From NCBI GenBank assembly GCA_035623335.1, contig DASPTQ010000117.1, positions 1-64,000 on the forward strand: DNA of 64,000 nt. The letters are read 5' to 3'. Each line of letters starts with the position of its first letter. Positions within the stretch are counted from its first letter, which is position 1. Below are positions 53,362-63,373 of the stretch, piece after piece. Both the position numbers and the translations under genes were made by a program. The notes beneath the pieces were generated by a model. The model saw nothing but the letters and a program-made list of their open reading frames with translations. It did no database searches and had not been told where the DNA came from. The stretch is from JAFAGX01 sp035623335 (GTDB lineage Bacteria > Acidobacteriota > Terriglobia > Terriglobales > Acidobacteriaceae).

Positions 53362-54465
53362 CTAACCGAGGGTTTTGTCGAGCGCCGCGACAAAGGCGTC
53401 GAGGGAGAGCGATCGCTGCAGGTTGCGGCGCATGCCACGTTCCACCTCCGACAAGCGGTCGGCGGCTTCCGCAATCCAGGCAAAATCGGCGGATTCGGCC
53501 AGCTTCTTCAGTTCTCCCTCAATCTCGAGGTTACGGACGAACTCTCCCACGCCCGAGTTCAGATAGAGCAGGTCACGCAGCAGAGAATAGAGCGTCCGTA
53601 CCAATCGTTCGGTTTTCTCGCGGCCCTCGGCTCCGGAGCGATAGCTCTCGGTTACTTGAAACAACGCCGTATGATCGCCGCCTCGCAATGCCGCATTGAG
53701 GATGACCCAAGCGTGTTGGCGGGCCGCCCGGTACGCGGCTAGATCGAAACTGCGAGCTCGCCCCACGGCTCCTTCCGCCAAGCGTGCCACCAGGGCGCGC
53801 TCTTTCGCATTCCAGGCGGGACCGTTCTCACCCAAATAGCGCTCGATATCCTCGGCAGGCAGAGCATTCAAAGTGACCAGCATCGAACGCGATCGAATCG
53901 TGGCCAGCAGAGCGCCGGGATTGGTGGTTAGCAGGAAAATCGTCGCAAATCCCGGTGGCTCCTCAAGTACCTTGAGCAACGCGTTGGCCGCCTCCTTCAG
54001 GAAAGCGGAGTCCGTGAAGATGTAGACGCGCTCTTTGCCCTCTCCGGGGCGCAAATAGATGGTCTCGGTCACGCGACGTACCTGGTCCACCTTGATCATC
54101 ATCTGCGGTGGATCGGGGGGGATGATTAGCACATCGGCGTGGGTTTGCACGAAGATCCGCGTGTCCCGCTTGTCGGCTTCGCGCAGCGCCTCGCGGGCCT
54201 CGACCGCCTCGCTCAAGCGCGTGGCGAGTTCCTCCGATTGGGCGATGCGAGAACAATTGGAGCAGCGACCGCAGAAGTCAGGCAGCCCATCGCTCGTTCC
54301 CGGCTCGAGGCAGTTCATGACCTTGGCCAACATGAGCGCCAGAGTGTACTTACCGGAACCGGCGGGGCCGGCGAGGATCGCGGCATGGGGAAAACGGCCG
54401 CTGGCCACGAGGCCGCGCAGCCGACGGACCACGTCCGGGTTGCCGTAAAAATCAGAGAACCCCAT
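53362..54465 (-). CDS. holB: DNA polymerase III, delta-prime subunit
   Basis: 367 residues. The clamp-loader AAA+ fold shows Walker A AGPAGSGKYTLAL near 33, a zinc knuckle CGRCSNCSRI near 65, the sensor-like DSAFLKEAANALLKVLEEPP and TTNPGALLATIRSRSM. It helps load the sliding clamp at replication forks. Compared with E. coli HolB the zinc knuckle is intact. It follows tmk by nine bases on the same strand, a pairing common in many bacteria. Confidence 0.9.
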   Translation of the reverse strand: MGFSDFYGNPDVVRRLRGLVASGRFPHAAILAGPAGSGKYTLALMLAKVMNCLEPGTSDGLPDFCGRCSNCSRIAQSEELATRLSEAVEAREALREADKRDTRIFVQTHADVLIIPPDPPQMMIKVDQVRRVTETIYLRPGEGKERVYIFTDSAFLKEAANALLKVLEEPPGFATIFLLTTNPGALLATIRSRSMLVTLNALPAEDIERYLGENGPAWNAKERALVARLAEGAVGRARSFDLAAYRAARQHAWVILNAALRGGDHTALFQVTESYRSGAEGREKTERLVRTLYSLLRDLLYLNSGVGEFVRNLEIEGELKKLAESADFAWIAEAADRLSEVERGMRRNLQRSLSLDAFVAALDKTLG

Positions 54466-54474
54466 AGTTAAGTT

Positions 54475-55158
54475 TTACAACGAAACGCGATCGGCCGCTT
54501 TCAGCTTGAGCTTGTGTCGGACGACCTCGACGATCTGCTGATGGGTCTCGGCCGCGGAGCCGCGTGCGTTCACGATCACCACCCGCTGCGGCTCGCGTCG
54601 CGCAATCGCCAGGTAAGCCTCGCGTACGCGCTCAAAAAAGGCGCGGTTTTCCTGCTCAAAACGGCTCTCATCGCTTCTTCCACCGGGGCGGGAGCGGTTG
54701 CGACGGCGCGCCCGGTTAACACTGCTCGCCACATCGGAATCCATGAGGATGGTCAGGTCCGGCTCGAGGCCCGCACAGAGGAGGGCATGCAGCCCCAAGA
54801 CGACATCGCTTCCCAACTTTCGGCCGGCGCCCTGATAGGCTTCGCTCGAATCGGTGAAGCGATCGCAGAGCACAATCTTGCCCTGGCCTAATGCCGGCTG
54901 AATCACTTCGCTCAGGTGCTGCGCCCGTGAAGCGAACATGAGCGCCAGTTCGGCGAACGGGACCAGGCCCGACGCACTGCGATCGAGGAGAAGGTGGCGG
55001 ATCTTCTCTCCCGTCCGGGTACCGCCCGGCTCGCGAGTCACGAGCACGGGCAACTTCTCGGCGCGCAAGACGACGGCGAGCTTCTCGAGTTGCGTGCTCT
55101 TTCCGGAACCGTCGAGGCCTTCAAAAGTTATGAATTTTCCCCGGGGAACGGTCGGCAC
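54475..55158 (-). CDS. tmk: Thymidylate kinase
   Basis: 227 residues. It phosphorylates dTMP to dTDP. Features: P-loop ITFEGLDGSGKSTQ, TREPGGTRTGEKIR, the DRFTDSSEAYQGAGR block and a Lid region rich in Arg and Ser (NRARRRNRSRPGGRSDESRF) slightly longer than usual, then FERVREAYLAIA. It forms a replication/nucleotide pair with holB downstream. Confidence 0.95.
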   Translation of the reverse strand: MPTVPRGKFITFEGLDGSGKSTQLEKLAVVLRAEKLPVLVTREPGGTRTGEKIRHLLLDRSASGLVPFAELALMFASRAQHLSEVIQPALGQGKIVLCDRFTDSSEAYQGAGRKLGSDVVLGLHALLCAGLEPDLTILMDSDVASSVNRARRRNRSRPGGRSDESRFEQENRAFFERVREAYLAIARREPQRVVIVNARGSAAETHQQIVEVVRHKLKLKAADRVSL

Positions 55159-55299
55159 CCAAGCATCATAGCATCGCCGTCGAAGACGAATCGGCGGTCC
55201 ATCTCTCGTCTTGCTTCGCGCAGCGCTCGCCTGGCGCTCCGCACACCTGACACCCTTCGGAGTTGGCTGGTGGTATAGTCACAACTTCAGATTCAGGGG

Positions 55300-57225
55300 A
55301 TGGCTCGACGCCAATTCAGGAGCACGCGAATGTTCTTTTCCCTGGCGCGCACACGGTTGTGGTGGTTCGCGATTTTCTTAGGCCTCGCGTCAGTTCCAGC
55401 CGCCGCAGCCGTGGCCGAGGGTGCGGCTCCCACGGTCACCATGTCGGTCGACGCTACGTGGGCTGCCCGCAAGATCTTTCATGCCCACCTGACCATTCCC
55501 GCCAGCCCGGGCACGCTTACTCTCTACTATCCGAAGTGGATTCCGGGCGAGCATGGGCCCACCGGGCCCATCCAGACGCTGGCCGGTCTACGATTCAGCG
55601 CAAACGGCCAAGTCCTCGCCTGGCGCCGTGATCTGCTGGACGGATGGACGTTTTACGTCGAGGTGCCGCAGGGAGCTTCCCTGGTCGACGCCGAACTGGA
55701 TTACATCTCCCCCACCAGCGCGGACGAGGGAATCTACACCGGCGGCCAAACCGCCACTGCCAAACTGGCGATCCTCAACTGGAACACATTGCTGCTCTAT
55801 CCGGCGGGTTGGACCTCGGATGAACTGCGGTATCAGGCGCGCTTGCAGCTGCCGGAAGGATGGAAGTTTGCCACGGCCCTGCCCGTGGCGTCTGCCACAG
55901 GCAGTGCCATCAACTTTCAAGTCGCTTCGCTCACTACCCTCGTCGACTCTCCGGTGATGACCGGCGAATACCTTCGCATCGTGCCGCTCGCGGAAAATCC
56001 CCGACAGGAGCTGGACATCGTGGCCGATAGTCCTGCCGCGCTCGACGCTCCGCAGGAGGTTTTCGATCGTTATCAGAGTCTTACCGATCAAGCTTTCAAA
56101 CTCTTCGGAGCCCGTCATTTCCGCGATTACCATTTTCTTTATAGCCTCAGCGATCACGTCGCCCACTTTGGCCTGGAGCACCATGAGTCGGATGACAGTC
56201 GGACGGGCGAGCGTTCGCTCGTCGATCCCGAGCTGCGGCTGAACGCCGCCGGCCTTTTGCCTCATGAATACGTGCACTCCTGGAACGGAAAGTACCGCCG
56301 TCCGCGAGACCTTACTACGCCCGACTATGAGAAACCCATGCAGACCGATCTGCTCTGGGTCTACGAAGGGCTCACCTCCTATTTGGGGGACGTTCTCAGC
56401 GCGCGCAGCGGGATTCGTACACCGGAGCAGTTTCGCGATGCTCTGGCCTTAATCGCCGCCCAGCTCGATCACACGCCCGGCCGGACCTGGCGAAATCTTG
56501 CCGATACGGCCAACGGGGTTCCGGCCATGCAGGGAGCCCCGCGAGAGTGGCGGTCGTGGCGGCGCGAGCTCGATTACTACGATGAAGACGTGCTGAATTG
56601 GCTGTGGGCGGATACGATCATTCGCCAGCAAACCAAAGGCAAGAAGTCCATCGACGATTTCTGCCAGCTTTTCCATGGCGGAGCCAGTGGCCCGCCGGAA
56701 GTAAAGACCTATGAGTTCGACGACGTGGTGAACCTCTTGAATCAGGTTGCGCCCTATGACTGGCGCGGCTTCTGGAGGGAACGGTTGAACACCCAGGCTG
56801 CCCGAGCCCCGCTCGGCGGCATCGAGCAGAGCGGTTGGGAGCTAACCTATGAAGAGACGGCCTCGGAACTTTATCGCATCGAGGAGCGCGTCCGCGAAGG
56901 TATCAACGCCACCTACTCCATCGGCCTGTACCTGAGCCAAGATGGACGAGTGCTCGATACCACCGAAGGAATGGCTGCCGCACGGGCGGGAATCGGACCC
57001 GGTATGACGCTGGTGGCGGTCAATGGCCAGAAATTCTCAGGGGAAGTATTGCGGGATGCGTTGAAAGGCGGCAGGAACCCGTCGTCGCCACTGGAATTGC
57101 TGATGGAGAACACCCAGTACTACAAATCCTATGCCCTCGATTACCACGGCGGGAACCGCTACCCGCACCTGGTCCGAGTCCCATCGAAGCCAGACCTGTT
57201 GAGCGATATTCTTCGACCGAGATAA
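55300..57225 (+). CDS. Secreted M61-family aminopeptidase with PDZ domain
   Basis: 641 residues. A signal region (WWFAIFLGLASVPAAAA) leads into the M61 N-terminal beta domain (YPKWIPGEHGPTGPI), the catalytic domain with zinc motif LLPHEYVHSWNGKYRRP near 321 and third ligand Glu in LWVYEGLTSYLGD near 356, and a C-terminal PDZ domain (YSIGLYLSQDGRVLDT, AGIGPGMTLVAVNGQKF). M61 enzymes such as glycyl aminopeptidase release N-terminal Gly or Ala. The ATG at 55330 is an alternative start. Convergent with the PIG-L gene. Confidence 0.93.
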   Translation: MARRQFRSTRMFFSLARTRLWWFAIFLGLASVPAAAAVAEGAAPTVTMSVDATWAARKIFHAHLTIPASPGTLTLYYPKWIPGEHGPTGPIQTLAGLRFSANGQVLAWRRDLLDGWTFYVEVPQGASLVDAELDYISPTSADEGIYTGGQTATAKLAILNWNTLLLYPAGWTSDELRYQARLQLPEGWKFATALPVASATGSAINFQVASLTTLVDSPVMTGEYLRIVPLAENPRQELDIVADSPAALDAPQEVFDRYQSLTDQAFKLFGARHFRDYHFLYSLSDHVAHFGLEHHESDDSRTGERSLVDPELRLNAAGLLPHEYVHSWNGKYRRPRDLTTPDYEKPMQTDLLWVYEGLTSYLGDVLSARSGIRTPEQFRDALALIAAQLDHTPGRTWRNLADTANGVPAMQGAPREWRSWRRELDYYDEDVLNWLWADTIIRQQTKGKKSIDDFCQLFHGGASGPPEVKTYEFDDVVNLLNQVAPYDWRGFWRERLNTQAARAPLGGIEQSGWELTYEETASELYRIEERVREGINATYSIGLYLSQDGRVLDTTEGMAAARAGIGPGMTLVAVNGQKFSGEVLRDALKGGRNPSSPLELLMENTQYYKSYALDYHGGNRYPHLVRVPSKPDLLSDILRPR

Positions 57226-57290
57226 AGCACGAATCGACGGGCGAAGGCCGAAAATTCCAGGAAGTCCAACTGGTGAAGGTGAGTCGTTGC

Positions 57291-58037
57291 TTAGGCTCCT
57301 TCTTCGACTCCTTGAAAGAGGTCGGTCTCTTGCGAGACCGCTTCCGACCTTATGGCGGCGGCCAGGTGAAACATCTCCTGCCTGCCCCGGTGGCGAACGT
57401 GCGATTCAAAATTGGGCCAAAGCGGAGCTTGGGTACGATGGACTTTGAAGGCGGCGATTTTGGTTTCGAGGTGCCGGCCGATGTCCACCACGGCGCTAGC
57501 CGGTGACAGCGTGACCGGCTGGCGATCGGGCAAGGTGAAATTTGCGGTCGCAAAGTACAGCTTCTGCGTGCGATGCGGGGAGATGCCGGTTCTCAATTGG
57601 TCGGGATAGCGGTTGCTTCTTCCCGCCCAGTGAAAAGCAAGCTCGGCGAAGACCGAGGCCATTGAGTGGTCAGTGTGCCCGGTGACTCCGCCTTCCGGCC
57701 CAAACGACAGCATGACCTGGGGTCGAAAGTGGCGCACCTCGAGAGTGAGATCGTAAACCACCCGGTACAGGTCCTGACGATACAGGTTGCCATCGGGATA
57801 GTTGAGTACTACGCCGCGGGTTATCTTGAGGATTCGACACGAAGCGGCAAATTCCTCTCGCCGCATTGCCGCCAGTTCCTGATCGTCTTTGGCGGCTCCG
57901 CGATGGGTGGCTGCCTGACCCGGTGTAAGACAAACTACCGCGGTCTCAACGCCCCGGTCATGATAGAGCGCCAGCGAACCGCCGAATCCCCCGGCTTCAT
58001 CATCCGGATGCGCCGTGACGCACAGCAAGCGCCGCAT
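57291..58037 (-). CDS. PIG-L/LmbE-family deacetylase
   Basis: 248 residues from the ATG at 58037 (MRRLLCVTAHPDDEAGGFGG); a longer frame overlaps the divergent glycosyltransferase. The metal and catalytic motif AHPDDE is at 9-14 and the partner His in GHTDHSMASVF near 140. The family removes acetyl groups from N-acetylglucosamine conjugates (bacillithiol, mycothiol or GPI-like pathways) or from other metabolites. A glycosyltransferase starting 151 bases away on the other strand could share a pathway. Confidence 0.9.
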   Translation of the reverse strand: MRRLLCVTAHPDDEAGGFGGSLALYHDRGVETAVVCLTPGQAATHRGAAKDDQELAAMRREEFAASCRILKITRGVVLNYPDGNLYRQDLYRVVYDLTLEVRHFRPQVMLSFGPEGGVTGHTDHSMASVFAELAFHWAGRSNRYPDQLRTGISPHRTQKLYFATANFTLPDRQPVTLSPASAVVDIGRHLETKIAAFKVHRTQAPLWPNFESHVRHRGRQEMFHLAAAIRSEAVSQETDLFQGVEEGA

Positions 58038-58188
58038 CCACACATTGTACTGGCTAGTCGGTTGTCCCGTGCCCAGTGTGCACATTCTTGCGCAGCAGAC
58101 CTCGGGTTTAAGAAATGTGGTTCTTAGTGCTTCTTCCCAAGGGCCATCCCGACTACAATATTCCCCACCATCGGGGGGGGGCGATCTC

Positions 58189-59316
58189 ATGAGGAGCATG
58201 CACGTTCTTGTGACCACCGACACTTTGAGCGGCGTGTGGACACACACCCAGGAGCTCGTTTCCGGGCTGGTCAACAGCGGAGTGGAAGTCACCCTGGTCA
58301 GCTTTGGCGACATTCCTCTGCCACCGCAGACATCCTGGATGGAGAGTTTGTCCGGTCTCGACTATCGTCCCACGGCGTTTCGTCTGGACTGGATGCAGGA
58401 CGGTCAGGCCGATTTCCGGGACTCCGCTCGCTATCTGGCCGCACTCGTCAAAGAGCAGCAGCCCGACGTGCTGCATCTCAACCACCTGTGCTATGGCAGC
58501 CTTCCGGTCAGGACACCTCGCTTGGTGGTTGCCCATGGCGACCTGATCAGCTGGTGGAAGGCCGTGCACGGCTGCGAGCCCAAGGAAAGCCGCTGGTTGC
58601 GTAGCTACAAATTTTTGGTGACGCAAGGGCTGGAGCAGGCCACCATGGTGGTCGCACCTTCGTTCTGGATGCTGGAGACGATTCGCTCCTACTACACGCG
58701 TCCCCGGCGGGATGCGGTCATCTACAACGGCAGGAATCCGGTTTTCTTTAATCCTTACGTGAGCAAGCAAGATTCCGTGCTGGCGGTCGGAAGATTTCAC
58801 GATGCCAGCAAACAACTGGCACTGCTGACGCAGCATGCCCACCCTGTTCCGGTGTGCATCGTGGATTCCGACGGGCCCATGGTCGGGTCGAACGCCCCGA
58901 TTTCCACCGATGTGAAGGTGCAGGCGAAAGAAGCCTCCGTCTCCTTGAAGGGAATGCAGACGGAGGTGCAATTGCGCATGCTCTACAGCCGGGCGGCGAT
59001 CTTTGCCGCCACTTCGTGCTATGAGCCCTCCGGGTGTGGAACCCTCGAGGCGGCGCTCTCCCGCTGCGCGATCGTCGCCAATGACATTCCCCAGTTTCGC
59101 GAAATCTGGGGAGACGCTGCCATTTACTTTCGCGCCAATGACGCCGAGAGTCTGGCCGAGGTGATCCGTCGCTTACACGAGCGGCGAGACCTGTGTCGCG
59201 GCTATGCGGCAAGGGCGTACCAGCGAGCGCGGCAATGCTTCACCGCCAAGCGCATGGTGGAGGAATATCAGCGGCTCTATCGTCATATGCTGGGGCAAGA
59301 AGCAATCGCCGCCTAA
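58189..59316 (+). CDS. GT4-type glycosyltransferase
   Basis: 375 residues from the ATG at 58189 (MRSMHVLVTTDTLSGVWTHT); the upstream part of the frame overlaps the PIG-L gene. Two Rossmann-like domains: donor-side features are VLAVGRFHDASKQLALL and SCYEPSGCGTLEAALSRCAI with the E-x7-E-like nucleotide-sugar motif, followed by ANDIPQFREIWGDAAIYF. Retaining GT4 enzymes transfer sugars from nucleotide donors to many acceptors; acceptor unknown. Possibly linked with the divergent deacetylase, as in BshA-BshB-like pairs, though that is inference. Confidence 0.87.
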   Translation: MRSMHVLVTTDTLSGVWTHTQELVSGLVNSGVEVTLVSFGDIPLPPQTSWMESLSGLDYRPTAFRLDWMQDGQADFRDSARYLAALVKEQQPDVLHLNHLCYGSLPVRTPRLVVAHGDLISWWKAVHGCEPKESRWLRSYKFLVTQGLEQATMVVAPSFWMLETIRSYYTRPRRDAVIYNGRNPVFFNPYVSKQDSVLAVGRFHDASKQLALLTQHAHPVPVCIVDSDGPMVGSNAPISTDVKVQAKEASVSLKGMQTEVQLRMLYSRAAIFAATSCYEPSGCGTLEAALSRCAIVANDIPQFREIWGDAAIYFRANDAESLAEVIRRLHERRDLCRGYAARAYQRARQCFTAKRMVEEYQRLYRHMLGQEAIAA

Positions 59317-59417
59317 ATACCGGTTTCTCCCTTCCCTGGATTGGCTTCCCTACCGCTAGCCTCGATCGGCCCGGAGCTGGTATCTTGTTGGTTTCACACT
59401 GATCGTTAGGAGGCCTC

Positions 59418-59654
59418 ATGGCGGCTGTAAAGATCACCATCAGGAAGAACGGTCCTTACCGGGTAGAGGCTCCGGAGGGCTCGGTGGAACTGGTGGATGC
59501 GGAGGGCACGAAATACGACCTGACCGGCAAGGTTGCTTTTTCTCTTTGCCGTTGTGGTGGATCCGTAACCAAGCCTTTCTGCGACGGAACCCATAGCAAG
59601 ATCGGGTTCCAGGGAGCGGAGCTGGCCGTGAAGCAGGCTGGAACCCAGAGCTAA
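59418..59654 (+). CDS. CDGSH iron-sulfur domain protein
   Basis: 78 residues; AGGAGG precedes the ATG by four bases. The CDGSH motif is complete: CRCGGSVTKPFCDGTH with ligands C44, C46, C55 and H59, which hold a 2Fe-2S cluster with one His. The first half is a small MitoNEET-like strand region. Such bacterial proteins are cytoplasmic redox or cluster-transfer factors; partner unknown. Confidence 0.95.
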   Translation: MAAVKITIRKNGPYRVEAPEGSVELVDAEGTKYDLTGKVAFSLCRCGGSVTKPFCDGTHSKIGFQGAELAVKQAGTQS

Positions 59655-59722
59655 CTCCGCCGATCGTGGATCGACGGGGGGGAGAACGGAGCGGTTCAGT
59701 CAGGCTACACGCCTGGAGTTTC

Positions 59723-61699
59723 GTGCGCAATCCAAGAGACAACGCATTAGGCATGGGTCGCGGCATCACGCGGCGCGATTTCCTCAATGGAGCAGCGCTG
59801 ACCCTGGGTGCCGCCATCGTCCCCTCGTCTCTGTTTCTCGCCTGCGAGCATCAGACGGCTCCCGAGCAGTCCTTGGACTATTATCCCCCTGCCAAGACCG
59901 GGTTGCGCGGCAGCCATCCCGGTAGTTTTGAGACCGCTCACAGTTTACGAGACGGCACATTCTGGCAACATGCGGGAACGGCGGCGGACACAGGCGAAAG
60001 CTACGACTTGGTGGTTGTCGGCGCCGGCATTAGCGGACTCTCGGCGGCACACTTCTATCGCCGCTTCGCCGGACCTAGAGCCCGCGTCCTCATTCTTGAA
60101 AACCACGACGATTTCGGCGGCCATGCCAAACGCAACGAATTCTCCGCTGGCAACCGCATGCTGCTCGGCTTCGGTGGGACCTATTCGATCGAGAGCCCCG
60201 CGCCCTACAGCGCGGTTGCCAAGGGCCTGATTGAGGAATTGGGCATCGACGTGGCCTCCTATCCGCAGTATGTTTCGAAAGACCTCTATGTTTCCCTCGG
60301 CCTAACTCCCGGGATCTTTTTTGACCAAGAAACTTTCGGCGCCGACAAGCTCGTGCTCGATCCCACCTCGCTTGGAGGCAGCGAGACAGGCGACCGGGCG
60401 AGCCAAACTCCCGCACGCTGGCAGCAGTTCCTCTCCGAAGCTCCCCTCACGGCTGAGGCCAAGCGCACCTATTTCCGTCTCTACCACGACAACAAAGACT
60501 ACCTTCCCGGTCTCTCCTCCGACGCCAAGAAAGCCCGACTGGCGAGGATCAGTTACGCCAACTTTCTCAACAATTTGGTGGGAGTTCATCAAGAAGTAGT
60601 TAAGGTTCTACAAGCCGGTCCCCATCCGCTGTTTGGAGTGGGAATCGATGCCGTCTCCGCCCAGGATGCCTGGGGACTGGGACTTCCGGGGTTTGCCGGA
60701 ATGCACTTGGATCCCGCGCCCGGCAAAGGAATGAACCGGGATGCGATCCCGAACAAGGAGGCCGAGAGGTATTTCTTTCACTTTCCCGATGGAAACGCGT
60801 CCCTTGTCCGGCTACTCGTGCGGAAACTGATTGTCGGGGCGATCCCGGGCAACGCCCCGGCCGACTTAGTCACGGCACGAGCCAACTACGCGAAGCTGGA
60901 CGAGGATGAGTCTCCGGTTCGGATTCGCCTGAACAGCACGGTCGTGCGGGTGAAGCATGACGGAGACCCGGCCACGGCAAAACAAGTAGAGATCACCTAT
61001 GCGCGTTTCGGCAAGACTTACCGCGTACGAGCCGCGCACTGCGTCCTGGCCTGCTGGCATGTGGTGATTCCTTATCTTTGCGACGAACTACCCGGCAAAC
61101 AGAAGCAAGCTTTGTATTCGTCGGCCAAAGTCCCTCTGCTGTACACCAATGTCGCCCTTCACAACTGGGAAGCCTTCCAGAAGCTGGGCGTGAGTTCGAT
61201 CTATGCGCCAGGTTGTTACCACACCGAGACCGCCCTCGACGTGCCGGTCAGCATCGGCCGCTACCAATGTTCACGCCGACCGGAGGAGCCGATGGTGATC
61301 CACATGATGAAGACACCCTGCCGGCCGGGCTTGCCGGCGCGCGACCAGCACACCGCCGGGCGTATCGAACTGTTCAGCACAAGCTTCGAGACCATGGAAC
61401 GCAACATTCGTGAGCAGTTGGCGCGCATGCTTGGCCCGGGCGGGTTGGACCCAGCTCGCGACATCTCTGCTATCACGGTGAACCGCTGGCCTCACGGTTA
61501 TGCTTACGAGTACAACTCCCTTTTTGATGATTTCTGGCTGGAGGGCGGGGAGACGCCCTGTGAGGTCGCCCGCCAACCCTTTGGACGGATCGCGATCGCC
61601 AATGCCGATGCTGGCGCTTACGCCTATACCGATGGCGCGATTGACCAGGCTTGGCGGGCGGTGGGGGAGATTACCAATCGCCCGGTAAACCCCGCCTGA
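59723..61699 (+). CDS. Tat-exported FAD-dependent oxidoreductase, spermidine dehydrogenase-like
   Basis: 658 residues from a GTG at 59723 with TGGAG ahead; ATG 59753 is also possible. The twin-arginine signal GITRRDFLNGAALTLGAA is followed by the FAD site YDLVVVGAGISGLSAAHFYR and ILENHDDFGGHAKRNEF, LGFGGTYSIESP, and a C-terminal FAD end (EVARQPFGRIAIANADAGAY). The NHDDFGGHAKRNEF block recalls bacterial spermidine dehydrogenase (SpdH); I am less sure of the substrate. It would fold with FAD in the cytoplasm and act in the periplasm. Confidence 0.8.
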   Translation: MRNPRDNALGMGRGITRRDFLNGAALTLGAAIVPSSLFLACEHQTAPEQSLDYYPPAKTGLRGSHPGSFETAHSLRDGTFWQHAGTAADTGESYDLVVVGAGISGLSAAHFYRRFAGPRARVLILENHDDFGGHAKRNEFSAGNRMLLGFGGTYSIESPAPYSAVAKGLIEELGIDVASYPQYVSKDLYVSLGLTPGIFFDQETFGADKLVLDPTSLGGSETGDRASQTPARWQQFLSEAPLTAEAKRTYFRLYHDNKDYLPGLSSDAKKARLARISYANFLNNLVGVHQEVVKVLQAGPHPLFGVGIDAVSAQDAWGLGLPGFAGMHLDPAPGKGMNRDAIPNKEAERYFFHFPDGNASLVRLLVRKLIVGAIPGNAPADLVTARANYAKLDEDESPVRIRLNSTVVRVKHDGDPATAKQVEITYARFGKTYRVRAAHCVLACWHVVIPYLCDELPGKQKQALYSSAKVPLLYTNVALHNWEAFQKLGVSSIYAPGCYHTETALDVPVSIGRYQCSRRPEEPMVIHMMKTPCRPGLPARDQHTAGRIELFSTSFETMERNIREQLARMLGPGGLDPARDISAITVNRWPHGYAYEYNSLFDDFWLEGGETPCEVARQPFGRIAIANADAGAYAYTDGAIDQAWRAVGEITNRPVNPA

Positions 61700-61705
61700 A
61701 GGTTC

Positions 61706-62790
61706 GTGTGTGGGTCTCATCGATGGTTGCTGGTCTTCCTCTTGATTTCCTGTCTCCATGGACTCGGGAGCGATCCGGAACAACATCCCGAACTCACTTC
61801 TGCGCAGTTGGGCACCGCGCACTTTCCCGTTGCGTGCAAGCCCTCTGTGCAGAACGAGTTTGAGCATGAGGTCGCGTTGTTGCATTCGTTCTGGTACGTA
61901 GAGGCCGAGAAAAAATTTCTCGAAATCTCGAGCGATGACGCGCAGCGTGCGATGGCACATTGGGGCATCGCCATGAGCCTGTGGCCCACTCGCAACGCAG
62001 TCAGTATGGGTATGGGCGGTAATAAAGAACATCAGTTCCACGCCATGGACTTCCTCGTCTATGCCTACTTGCAAAGTGGCCATGAGGCTGAAGCGCAAAA
62101 GATCATCGCCGAGGTGAAATCCATGCCCTTGAGTCGCCACATGTACAGCATGAAGTTCAATCGCATTTACTACCAGGCGAACTTCGAGGCTAGCTACGCT
62201 TTAGAGCTGCACGAGTGGGGCAAGGCAGCCTCTCTCGCTCCGGTAGCGGGAGGAGGCTCGGAAGACAGTGCGGTGACGTTCTTGGCTCGAGCCCTGGGTG
62301 CTGCTCGGACCGGGCAACTTGCCGATGCCCGCAAAGACATCGACGAAGTCAAATCGATCGCTAAATTGATGGATCAAGGAAGGAACGGAGAAGCAGATTT
62401 CCTCGATCGACAGACCGCTGAACCACTGGCTGGGATCGCCCATGCCGAAGGCAAAGATAAAGATAATGAAGCGATCACTTTGCTTCGTCCCTCGCGGATA
62501 AGGAAACGGACGGTATTCGTACGACGGGATACTTGCCCGCGCACGAAGTCTTGGCTGACTTGCTGCTCGCAGCCAAACGCCCGCAGCAAGCGTTAGAGGA
62601 ATATCAAAACGACTTGAAGCTCAACCCCAACCGCTTCAACGGACTTGCAGGCGCTGCCGCTGCGGCAGAACAGGCAGGAAATCACCAGAAAGCCGTCGAG
62701 TACTATGCCCTGCTGCTCAAGGTTTGCGAAGGCGCGCACTCAGCGCGTCCCGAGCTTCTGCGGGCGAAGACGCTGGTAGCGCAAAGGTAG
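61706..62790 (+). pseudogene. Exported TPR protein gene with internal deletion and frameshift
   Basis: A signal peptide (WLLVFLLISCLHGLGS) leads to FPVACKPSVQNEFEHEVALL, HSFWYVEAEKKFLEIS and MAHWGIAMSLW, then HQFHAMDFLVYAYLQSG. In the acidobacterial family I recall, about 190 residues, including TPR and a PHALHMPSHIF-type block, separate AMSLW from the HAMDF block; here they are gone. Near 62492 one base is lost: LADKETDGIRTTGYL and AHEVLADLLLAAKRPQQALE continue only in the next frame, to a stop at 62790. The gene is probably non-functional. Confidence 0.65.
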
Positions 62791-62893
62791 AAGTCTTGGG
62801 GAACGCCTCTTGCGGGATCGTTTCCCACAATACTTCTGAATCCCCAAGCGGCTTTGCGTCGTCCGGAGACAGCCGGGAAACGGTCGGGTCAGG

Positions 62894-63373
62894 CTAGTGA
62901 AGGGCCTTCTCCCAATGCTTTGCCAGGCACTCCGCGACCGAGGTCGCCAGAGACGAGCTGGCATCCATATACTGACTGGACTTCTTGCAGGTGTAGCTGA
63001 AGACGACATCCTTCGATTTGGCGTCCACGATGGTCATGACGACTTGGTTGAACGATCCATTGTCGTAGTTGCCGGCGCCCAGCGTATTCAGAACGCCCTT
63101 GAGGACAGAGCCGTTACTGTCCTTCGCCTGGAACTGGGCCGTATAGTCTGCCTGCTTGGGATCCGTGGTCACTGTCACCGGTACTTTCTTCTTCTGCAAT
63201 GCGGAGGAAAAATAAGCTGAAAAGCCATTGTCCGGATCGAGATAAATCTTGCGTTGCTGGGCGGCCGCCAAGGTTGAAAACACCAGCAGCAAAAGTCCGG
63301 TGACCACAAATCGTGCGATCCGGAACAGCCGTGCCTCCGGCTGAGTTTCTTTTTCCTGGACTAAGGTACTCAT
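62894..63373 (-). CDS. Exported protein of unknown function
   Basis: 159 residues from the ATG at 63373, preceded by AAGGAG; the longer frame to 63688 has no support. A hydrophobic signal (FVVTGLLLLVFSTLAAAQ) is followed by a domain with IYLDPDNGFSAYFSSALQKK, VPVTVTTDPKQADYTAQF and VVFSYTCKK, which looks like a small alpha/beta domain found in acidobacterial exported proteins. Function unknown. It is downstream of the VWA gene on the same strand. Confidence 0.7.
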   Translation of the reverse strand: MSTLVQEKETQPEARLFRIARFVVTGLLLLVFSTLAAAQQRKIYLDPDNGFSAYFSSALQKKKVPVTVTTDPKQADYTAQFQAKDSNGSVLKGVLNTLGAGNYDNGSFNQVVMTIVDAKSKDVVFSYTCKKSSQYMDASSSLATSVAECLAKHWEKALH

